Of a stretch of 14,878 nt of DNA, positions 5,964 to 12,115 are shown one piece after another. A model generated the notes under the pieces. The model ran no database searches. It saw nothing but the letters and a program-made list of their open reading frames with translations, and was not told the DNA's origin. Made by a program: the position numbers and the translations under genes. Location: NCBI GenBank assembly GCA_937884735.1, contig CAKZYI010000016.1, forward strand, positions 1 through 14,878. The letters run 5' to 3'. Every line of letters begins with the position of its first letter. The first letter of the stretch is position 1. The stretch is from an uncultured Pleurocapsa sp. (GTDB lineage: Bacteria > Cyanobacteriota > Cyanobacteriia > Cyanobacteriales > Xenococcaceae).

Positions 5964-6703
5964 ATGATTAAAGCATATGCTGTCCATCAAGCAGGTGGTA
6001 AATTAAAGCCTTTTGCCTACGATCTTGGTGAATTGAAGCCAGAACAAGTAGAGATTGATGTGGAATATTGTGGCATCTGTCACAGTGACCTTAGTATGAT
6101 CGACAATGACTGGGATATGTCAAACTACCCTCTTGTTCCTGGTCATGAAGCCATTGGTAAAATAGCCAAAGTCGCCAGAGAGATCAAAACTCTAAAAATT
6201 GGTCAAAGAGTAAGCTTGGGTTGGTTTTCTACTTCTTGTATGTATTGTGAATGGTGTATGTCTGGAGATCAAAATCTTTGCTTGAGCGCAGAAGAAACAA
6301 TTGTTGGTCGTCATGGGGCATCTGCGGATAAAGTTCGGAGTCACCACGGTAAAGCGATCGCCAATTTAGCAAATTCTTTTGATGTAATTCTCTCAACAGT
6401 TAATGTAGATTTAAATTGGAATAGCTATGTTGATGCTTTGCGCCCTAGGGGAACACTACACTTTGTTGGGGCTGTACCTAACCCGATTTCAACTCCAGTT
6501 TTTCCTTTGATATGATAACAGGTCAAAAATCTATTTCAGGAAGTTCTTTGGGCAGTCCGACAAACGTAGCCAAGATGCTCGACTTTGCTGTGCGTCATCA
6601 TATTCAGCCAATTACTGAAACTTATTCTTTTGAGCAAATAAATGATGCGATCGCTCATTTACACAGCGGAAAAGCACGCTATCGTATAGTGTTAAAACGT
6701 TAA
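5964..6703 (+). pseudogene. Zinc-dependent alcohol dehydrogenase (AdhA/YahK type), internally deleted and frameshifted
   Basis: The N-terminal half has the medium-chain ADH features: catalytic zinc site CGICHSD (Cys36) and GHE (His61-Glu62), and the structural zinc cysteines 92, 95, 98 and 106. It then jumps from DKVRSHH (residue 128) to LANSFDVILSTVNVDLNW, so the Rossmann-fold core with the GxGGLGH NADP-binding motif is missing. Corrected for the frameshift the product is about 244 residues against roughly 333-350 in the family, about 90 lost. At 6508-6517 TGATA is duplicated in tandem; removing one copy joins FPLI to TGQKSISGS in frame, but as it stands the frame ends at TGA 6513-6515. The C-terminal part runs clean to KARYRIVLK. 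Such enzymes interconvert aldehydes and alcohols with NADP(H). Starting 6 bp after the macro gene, it closes the operon and cannot be functional. Confidence 0.88.
6508..6517 (+). repeat. 5-bp tandem duplication (TGATA)2 causing the ADH frameshift
   Basis: TGATA at 6508-6512 is immediately repeated at 6513-6517. Deleting one copy restores the conserved reading PLI-TGQKS across the junction, so the duplication is the frameshift lesion. It also creates the TGA stop at 6513-6515. Confidence 0.85.
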
Positions 6704-6730
6704 TCTGCATCTACTGGCTTAACTAATTCC

Positions 6731-7348
6731 ATGGATTATAAACAACAAATTATTACCGAACTAGAAACTCTTTCCGAATCTTCTCTGTCTGATGTTTGGA
6801 AATATATTCAATCTCTCCAATCTAAACCTGCCAAATCGACCAAACCCGTTATTAATAAAAAACCCAATACTACTAAGACTTCAGGAGATAGAATAATTAT
6901 CTACACCGATGGTGCTTGTACTGGCAATCCTGGGAAGGGGGGATATGGTGCAGTAATCATTGATGGCGATCGCCGTGAAGAACTTTCTGATGGTTATAAA
7001 CTTACTACCAATAATCGTATGGAAATGATGGGTGTGATCGCTGCATTAGAGTCTCTTCCATCGAATTCAAAAGTAAAGCTCCATAGCGATTCTAAATATA
7101 TCGTCGATGCAGTAATTAAAGGTTGGGCAAAAAAATGGCATAGAAACGGTTGGAAAAGAAATAGCAAAGAAATGGCAAAAAACCCCGATCTTTGGCAAGA
7201 ATTACTCGATCTGTGCAAAATACATGATGTTGAATTTATTTGGGTCAAGGGTCATGCAGGAATTCCCGAAAACGAACGATGCGATCACTTGGCTGTTGCA
7301 GCAGCCCACCAATCAAATTTACAGAATGACACGGGATATAGTGGATAA
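6731..7348 (+). CDS. rnhA: Ribonuclease HI with N-terminal extension
   Basis: A 205-residue protein. Residues 54-193 are a complete RNase HI domain: YTDGACTGNPG with catalytic Asp60, NNRMEMM with Glu98, LHSDSKYIVD with Asp120, the basic handle KGWAKKWHRNGW, KGHAG with His175, and CDHLA with Asp185. It degrades the RNA strand of RNA-DNA hybrids using two metal ions, removing R-loops and primers. The first 50 residues are extra relative to the E. coli enzyme (155 residues): an amphipathic helical segment (about 1-32) and a basic Lys/Pro/Thr-rich linker. The extension lacks the hybrid-binding domain motif of eukaryotic RNase H1. Its helix loosely resembles DUF2281-type leader segments. ATG 6731 is used because the frame upstream gives no better start; a shorter product from an internal start cannot be excluded. 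Confidence 0.95.
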   Translation: MDYKQQIITELETLSESSLSDVWKYIQSLQSKPAKSTKPVINKKPNTTKTSGDRIIIYTDGACTGNPGKGGYGAVIIDGDRREELSDGYKLTTNNRMEMMGVIAALESLPSNSKVKLHSDSKYIVDAVIKGWAKKWHRNGWKRNSKEMAKNPDLWQELLDLCKIHDVEFIWVKGHAGIPENERCDHLAVAAAHQSNLQNDTGYSG

Positions 7349-7441
7349 ATTGTGTCCGATCTAGATTATGGTTCATTCTCAAATATCTGTTAGGCTATTT
7401 CCAGGTTGAGATTACTAAATATTGTTTGATACAGATAATCA

Positions 7442-8164
7442 ATGAGAAGCAGATCCAGACGTAGAAATAACCAAATAACCCAAAACTTGGATTCTTTTTT
7501 AGATGTCCTGACTAATACTGTTGGTGTGTTGATGTTTATTAGTCTGTTTGTTACTTTAATTGCTACTGGTGGTAGTTCTAAAACCAATATAACTATTCAA
7601 ACTCCTCTATCTTCGCCTACAGATAAAGATTCATTGTGGTTTGAAATTAAAGATAATAAAGTAAGCTATTTGGATTTGCGCCAAGTTAGAGAAAAAGAAC
7701 TGGAATTATCAAGCAACTTACCCAACTGTAATAAGCCTCTTACTTCTCCCAACGCTCCAGACTATGGTTTTCGTCAGGACAACTATCAGTCGTGTTTGTT
7801 TAGTATTATGGGTCGTCAAAGCAACTTTAGAACTAACACCGAAAACTACAGTGTAAGAACTGTAGATAATGGTGTGTCTTTAGTTTTTAATCCAATCTCA
7901 AATGAAGTCGGGGAAAACAGCACCCAAATCACCACAGCAGATTCTCAGTTTCAACAGGTTTTGTCTAGAAACGATTCTAGTAAAGATTATTTGATTTTTA
8001 TAGTTCGACCTGATAGCTTTGAAGCTTTTCGTGAAGCGAGAAAAAAAGCTTGGGAGGCTGGTTATCAAGTTGGTTGGGAACCCCATCCACAAGATGCACC
8101 GATCAAAATTCGCACCATACTTGGTTCGGAGTTACCAGGAGGGAGAGCTATTGACGCACAGTAA
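7442..8164 (+). CDS. ExbD/TolR-like single-pass membrane protein
   Basis: A 240-residue protein with a strongly basic N-terminus (MRSRSRRR), one membrane helix at about 21-41 and a long extra-cytoplasmic domain. The helix begins SFLDVLTNTVGVLMF, placing Asp21 at the cytoplasmic mouth of the helix as in ExbD, TolR and MotB, where the Asp carries protons. The C-terminal stretch at 183-215 (YLIFIVRPDSFEAF, then AGYQVGWEP) has the beta-helix-beta look of ExbD/TolR periplasmic domains. Two cysteines at 96 and 118 could form a disulfide. Such proteins work with a MotA/TolQ/ExbB-like channel partner, but none lies in this window. I do not recognise the exact subfamily. No ribosome binding site is obvious before ATG 7442. 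LapA-like ORF follows 21 bp downstream in the same frame. Confidence 0.65.
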   Translation: MRSRSRRRNNQITQNLDSFLDVLTNTVGVLMFISLFVTLIATGGSSKTNITIQTPLSSPTDKDSLWFEIKDNKVSYLDLRQVREKELELSSNLPNCNKPLTSPNAPDYGFRQDNYQSCLFSIMGRQSNFRTNTENYSVRTVDNGVSLVFNPISNEVGENSTQITTADSQFQQVLSRNDSSKDYLIFIVRPDSFEAFREARKKAWEAGYQVGWEPHPQDAPIKIRTILGSELPGGRAIDAQ

Positions 8165-8185
8165 ATTTATTTAAAAATTAATATA

Positions 8186-8398
8186 TTGAATACTTTGTTT
8201 TTTGGCAGTTGGATTTTAGCGATCGCAGTTTTCTCGATCCAAAATATCCAGAATGTTTCGGTCAAATTTTTGACTTTCGAGTCTATTACAATTCCTGTGG
8301 GAATATTACTCGCTTTTTGTAGTGTCATGGGTTTGGTATTGGGGTGGCTGTTACCTTTGTTATTTTCTAAAAAGAGAAGAAGTTCCCGCAGTTACTGA
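8186..8398 (+). CDS. LapA-family (DUF1049) small membrane protein
   Basis: About 70 residues with two hydrophobic helices at roughly 3-18 and 36-60, joined by the QNIQNVSVKFLTFES segment, and a basic tail KKRRSSR. This is the layout of LapA/DUF1049 proteins, which in proteobacteria take part in lipopolysaccharide assembly; the cyanobacterial role is not established. The frame has no ATG before Met48, so a TTG start at 8186 (or 8195) is proposed; there is no ribosome binding site to decide between them. It follows the ExbD-like gene by 21 bp and is probably co-transcribed with it. Confidence 0.72.
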   Translation: MNTLFFGSWILAIAVFSIQNIQNVSVKFLTFESITIPVGILLAFCSVMGLVLGWLLPLLFSKKRRSSRSY

Positions 8399-8569
8399 GC
8401 GTTCCCAATCTCTAGAATGCAAAATCAATTAGTTGGGGCAGATGTGTTCGAAATCACAGCATCACATATTAAGTAGGGCTTATTATTATTTATATAAATA
8501 AGTTGATAAATAACGCCAGCTAAATTTTCATAAAACTGCTGGTAAATAAATTTAAACTAAAGTTTTAAT

Positions 8570-8595
8570 TAGGAATGTTCTACGGGGCATTCCTA
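8570..8595 (+). terminator. Stem-loop between converging operons
   Basis: TAGGAATG (8570-8577) pairs perfectly with CATTCCTA (8588-8595) around a 10-base loop, followed on the plus strand by TTGTTTT. It lies between the LapA-like gene (plus) and the kinase-GTPase operon (minus) and could end transcripts from either side; the T-tract favours the plus strand. The rest of 8399-8642 is AT-rich with a smaller CCAGC/GCTGG inverted pair at 8516-8542 and no gene. Confidence 0.5.
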
Positions 8596-8642
8596 TTGTT
8601 TTATCAAGTTTATTGTGCAGTAAATCACTCGATTTGTTTTAA

Positions 8643-9695
8643 TTAAAACCAGTCCTGTTTTCTGGAAGGAAGGGGATTTTTTTTATTTTTATAGCCAAAT
8701 TCATCTATATTATCCTTAGATAAATTTGATTGTTCTGCTGTTTGTTTATCGGAGTTAGACCAGGGCGTTAGGTTATCAATCAATTCTTGGCTTGATGATG
8801 TTAATTTAGCTGCATGCTCCATTGTCAAATCAAAGTCTTCTTTGGCTCTTGTAGAAATTTTCTCTTTTAAAGAAAAGGTGTTTGATTTTTCAAGGGGTTG
8901 TTTGGGTAAGATATTATCTATTTTGTATTTTGAATCAGATAAATCAGAACTGTCTTTATCCTCAGTAAAAATTCTCTTTTGAACAGCGAACTCTTCGATA
9001 TTGGTAACAGTTTGGTTAAGAAAGGGACTATTTAACAAGCATTTTTTTTTGATATTTAAACAGATAGAAGTTGATTCCAAACATTGTGCGGTTTCTCGCC
9101 ACGCCTGACGATCTTTAACACTAGAACTGTGCCAAATAAAAACTTGTTCGGGATGTTTTTCGCAATTATTTAATTGAGAAATTTGAGTAGCCCTAGGAGA
9201 TAAATTGGCTATTTCTACCGCATTATCAAAAAATTTATACTCACTTAATAATGGTTTTCTGTCATCATAATCTTTAGAAAGCCACACCTTTTCAATTTCT
9301 TGATAAAGAGGTTTAAAACTATTTAAATCAACTTCTGTATAAGCGGGTAAATTCTTTAAGCTTTTACTTCGACCTAACTTGGTGACATATCCCACAAAAA
9401 CATATAGTGGTCTTCCCAGCTCGTCTTTTGCCATCACGTCAATGAAATCTTCGCCCAACTTACCAATTAGATCTCTCACCATACAGGTTACGCCAACCAC
9501 ACAGTGAGAGTTATTCTTAAATAGCGACCAGCGGGGAGAATTAGCTAGATTTCTGGCTTTTTGAGTTGTCGCCAAAATATATGGTGATACCCAAGCTATT
9601 TCTCTGGTAGTGAAGTCTTGGGGAATAGTAATAAAGCGGAAATCCAAATGATAGCTTCGTCCATAGACAAGTGCTGCCCACTTTTGCTTAGACAT
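8643..9695 (-). CDS. Unknown protein, last gene of the kinase-GTPase operon
   Basis: A 350-residue protein I cannot assign. Residues 1-160 look globular, with motifs WAALVYGRSYHLDFRF, SPRWSLFKNNSHCVVGVTCMV and DELGRPLYVFVGYVTKLG. A smaller ordered stretch lies at about 180-220 (EQVFIWHSSSVKDRQAW). Residues 240-345 are hydrophilic, rich in Ser, Lys, Asp and Glu, and probably disordered. The protein ends RKQDWF; the kinase at the other end of the operon ends NKRWF. There is no signal peptide or membrane helix. Its ATG overlaps the GTPase stop region by 8 bases, indicating translational coupling and probably a shared complex or pathway. A GTPase partner, effector or target for the kinase are the obvious guesses, all inferred from context only. 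Confidence 0.82.
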   Translation of the reverse strand: MSKQKWAALVYGRSYHLDFRFITIPQDFTTREIAWVSPYILATTQKARNLANSPRWSLFKNNSHCVVGVTCMVRDLIGKLGEDFIDVMAKDELGRPLYVFVGYVTKLGRSKSLKNLPAYTEVDLNSFKPLYQEIEKVWLSKDYDDRKPLLSEYKFFDNAVEIANLSPRATQISQLNNCEKHPEQVFIWHSSSVKDRQAWRETAQCLESTSICLNIKKKCLLNSPFLNQTVTNIEEFAVQKRIFTEDKDSSDLSDSKYKIDNILPKQPLEKSNTFSLKEKISTRAKEDFDLTMEHAAKLTSSSQELIDNLTPWSNSDKQTAEQSNLSKDNIDEFGYKNKKNPLPSRKQDWF

Positions 9696-10665
9696 CTGCC
9701 GTTACCTCGTTACCACTAAAATAGAGAGAAACCTGCTGTAATTCTTCCGATAGCAATTTCATATTTTCTTCTGCTGCCATAATTTCATTGTTACAGGCTT
9801 CTAATTCATTAGAATAGTTGTTCAATTCTTTGCTTTTAAGTAGCTGTACCAAAGAGTTGCCTTTTTTAATCGTATCAATAGACTTATTTAAGCGATCGCG
9901 TTGGGCTTTAAACTTAATACCATAGGCTCTCAACTGAGCATATACGGCAAAAACCACTGGTAAATGAACGTTGACAGGGACAATACTAGCGTGGTCTAAA
10001 TCATTGCACAATTCCTTGCCCAAACTGACAGGACAAATCATTGTCAACCAGCCTGTGTTGGGAGTAAACAAGGCTTGGAACAGCTTTTGGACATCGGCAA
10101 TAATTTCATCTCGATCTCGATGGTGGCAAAGGTCATATTTTGTAATCACAATTGCCACAGGAAAAGGATTTTGATTGGTAGGCTGTTTATTTTCGCTAAT
10201 GTATTGTTGAATAAACTGGTTCATGCGATCGCTTTTAATTTCTCGCACTGTATTTGGCGTTACTGACTCGACTAAATGTTCTCCAGAAATGCACAAAAAT
10301 AAACATTGAGAATCAGACAAGTACTGAACCAAATCTTGAACATCTTGCTCTGTAGAGCGATCGCTTAATGCCAAACCACGATAATCTAGCCATTCAAACC
10401 CCATCAAAGGGCGAAACCCATAGCTAAAATTGAAGCCATATTGTTCCATTGCTGCTGCGTTGGGAGTAGGCCAACGATCTTCTCCTGTTACCGAGATTAA
10501 CTTTTCCCATCTCTCGGTTAACTCCAAATCCAAATCCATATCTTTTGCCGATAGGGTAAATCCTTGAACTCCTGTTTGCATGATGGCGTACATTCCCAGC
10601 AAATAACTGGTTTTGCCCGCGCCACTAGTACCTAACATTACTATTTTTATATCTTCAAGCTTCAT
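9688..10665 (-). CDS. Small-GTPase-like P-loop NTPase with C-terminal coiled coil
   Basis: A 325-residue soluble protein. G motifs are readable: P-loop GTSGAGKTS at 12-20, G3 region WLDYRG with Asp94 and Gly97, G4 TKYD at 175-178 (in VITKYDL), and a G5-like PVSLG at 212-216. The TKxD motif supports guanine specificity. Residues 250-315 are charged, heptad-like and likely coiled coil. This fits bacterial GTPases with an accessory or adaptor role seen next to kinases in computationally described NTPase-dependent signalling or conflict systems; I cannot name the exact family. The gene starts 5 bp after the kinase stop and overlaps the next gene by 8 bp, so all three are one transcript. No effector domain is fused, implying that action is through partners, most likely the unknown protein downstream. 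Confidence 0.83.
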   Translation of the reverse strand: MKLEDIKIVMLGTSGAGKTSYLLGMYAIMQTGVQGFTLSAKDMDLDLELTERWEKLISVTGEDRWPTPNAAAMEQYGFNFSYGFRPLMGFEWLDYRGLALSDRSTEQDVQDLVQYLSDSQCLFLCISGEHLVESVTPNTVREIKSDRMNQFIQQYISENKQPTNQNPFPVAIVITKYDLCHHRDRDEIIADVQKLFQALFTPNTGWLTMICPVSLGKELCNDLDHASIVPVNVHLPVVFAVYAQLRAYGIKFKAQRDRLNKSIDTIKKGNSLVQLLKSKELNNYSNELEACNNEIMAAEENMKLLSEELQQVSLYFSGNEVTADV

Positions 10666-10670
10666 TTACC

Positions 10671-11678
10671 CTAAAACCACCTTTTATTAATATTGGAAGA
10701 CTGCTGGGTAGAGCTTACCGATCCCTGACCAAAAACGTCCCAAGGATCGGATGCTTTGCTATAAAAATCAACTGATACTTTTTTTCTGGGTACGGTATTT
10801 GATTTAGCATTCAGCAAATTCAAGAATTCTTCTACCGACTGCAATCTCTCATTTACATCCATAATCATCGCACGAGCGATCGCTTCACTAACAGTTGTGC
10901 TGACATGAGGATTTATTTCCTGTACGGTTTTTAATTCCACTCCTGCTGCTCTTTCAATTGCCGAGATAGGAGCTTTCCCTGTCAACAAATGATATAAGGT
11001 AGAACCCAGAGCATAAATATCGGTAAAAGCTCCATATTTTAATGCTTGTCCATACTGTTCCAAGGGAGCGTATCCAGGAGTCAACATCGTTGTATATCTT
11101 GTAGTGCAATTGGCAGTAAAATCCCTGGCTGCACCAAAGTCAATTAAAACAATTCTGCCGTCGTCTGCCAACATAATATTGTCTGGCTTGATATCTCGAT
11201 GCAAAAATTGTGAAGAGTGTAACAGCTTTAGTGCTTCTCCTATCTGACTCACATACCTTAAAGTCTCTTTTTCCGATAATTTACCTTTTCGCTGCTTGAT
11301 AATTTCGGCTAAAGTTTTACCTCGAAGATATTCCATCACCATATACGCGGTGTTATTTTCTTCAAAATAGTAAAAAACCTGAACAATACTAGGATGATTA
11401 AACTGTCCTAAAGTTTGACCTTCTAAGAGAAACTTTTGTTTTGCATTACTGTAGGTATCAGAATTCCATCTTCCCGCCGAAACAACCGTCGAACCTTCTC
11501 TCCAACAGCCTTCAGGAAAAAACTCTTTTACGGCAACTGCACGATTTAGCCTAGTATCAATGCCTTGATAAGTAATGCCAAAACCCCCTTGACCCAAAGG
11601 GCGATCAATTCGGTATTCGCCATTTGCAAGACAAGCACCAGGATTTAGGACTCCGTTAACCCTGGTAGATACGCCCAT
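10671..11678 (-). CDS. Soluble Ser/Thr protein kinase (Pkn2/Hanks type)
   Basis: A 335-residue kinase, first gene of the operon. The catalytic domain covers about 20-290: glycine loop GQGGFG at 29-34, Lys51 in AVKEFFPEGC, Glu86 as the C-helix acid, HRDIKPDN at 160-167 with Asp162 and Asn167, DFG at 180-182, and the bacterial activation segment TPGYAPLEQYG at 200-210. All residues needed for activity are present. It lacks the membrane helix, WD40, TPR or PASTA additions common in larger cyanobacterial kinases. Residues 292-335 form a short Ser-rich tail ending NKRWF. A strong ribosome binding site (GAGGAG, 11687-11692, 8 bases before ATG) suggests this gene sets expression of the operon. GTPase and unknown protein are likely partners or substrates. 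Confidence 0.95.
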   Translation of the reverse strand: MGVSTRVNGVLNPGACLANGEYRIDRPLGQGGFGITYQGIDTRLNRAVAVKEFFPEGCWREGSTVVSAGRWNSDTYSNAKQKFLLEGQTLGQFNHPSIVQVFYYFEENNTAYMVMEYLRGKTLAEIIKQRKGKLSEKETLRYVSQIGEALKLLHSSQFLHRDIKPDNIMLADDGRIVLIDFGAARDFTANCTTRYTTMLTPGYAPLEQYGQALKYGAFTDIYALGSTLYHLLTGKAPISAIERAAGVELKTVQEINPHVSTTVSEAIARAMIMDVNERLQSVEEFLNLLNAKSNTVPRKKVSVDFYSKASDPWDVFGQGSVSSTQQSSNINKRWF

Positions 11679-11686
11679 GAAACTAA

Positions 11687-11692
11687 CTCCTC
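11687..11692 (-). promoter_or_regulatory. Strong ribosome binding site of the kinase gene
   Basis: GAGGAG on the minus strand, 8 bases before the ATG at 11678, confirms the start at MGVSTRVNG. It is the only strong site in the three-gene operon; the two downstream genes rely on coupling (5-bp gap, 8-bp overlap). Confidence 0.75.
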
Positions 11693-12039
11693 AACAATAG
11701 CTCAATAATACCTGTTTGACTTTTGGTGCATGTAAGACACAGCTAACAAACTTGATACTTTTATTTTAAATCCTATGTGGTTAGTTTTATGATTAGCTCA
11801 GATCGACATTATTTTTATTGCATGGATCGAAAATTAGTAATTATACCGATACAATCAACTAAGTAAAAATAGTTAATCATAACAATCATTATTTTATTGA
11901 ATACGTCAATCGATAAATCACCTCGAAAAAATCTCTATTCTCGTATTTATTCTTAAAAGCAACTAATTATTTATTTTGGCAATCGTTACTATTACTGATT
12001 CAGGTATCCAAATACCAAGATTATAATAAGTATTTGCGA

Positions 12040-12070
12040 ATCAATTAAATTAATCAAATAGTTAATTGAT
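12040..12070. repeat. 9-bp perfect inverted repeat upstream of the glycosyl hydrolase gene
   Basis: ATCAATTAA (12040-12048) and TTAATTGAT (12062-12070) are perfect inverses with a 13-bp spacer, located 13 bases downstream of a TATAAT and 45 bases before the GTG start. It could be a regulator site or 5'-leader hairpin; AT-rich DNA makes chance occurrence likely enough that confidence is low. Confidence 0.35.
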
Positions 12071-12115
12071 AAGATATTTTTTCGCAAAATAGCAATAAGA
12101 TATAGAGGAAGTTCT

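Larger units (their letters stand above)
11679..12115. other. 437-bp AT-rich divergent intergenic region
   Basis: This spacer separates the kinase operon (minus) from the glycosyl hydrolase gene (plus), so it must hold both promoters. A TATAAT lies at 12022-12027 on the plus strand with a poor -35 match (TTCAGG, 11999-12004) at 17-bp spacing. On the minus strand no convincing promoter could be picked. Only ORFs under 30 codons occur. Its length and the inverted repeat at 12040-12070 make regulation of one or both sides plausible. Confidence 0.45.

Noticed and set aside
6994..7248. Long minus-strand frame inside RNase HI
   Set aside because: Lies wholly antisense to a gene with all catalytic motifs; its product has no family features.
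9971..10266. Two overlapping plus-strand frames inside the GTPase gene
   Set aside because: Antisense to the intact GTPase with its G motifs; no start signal or recognisable protein.
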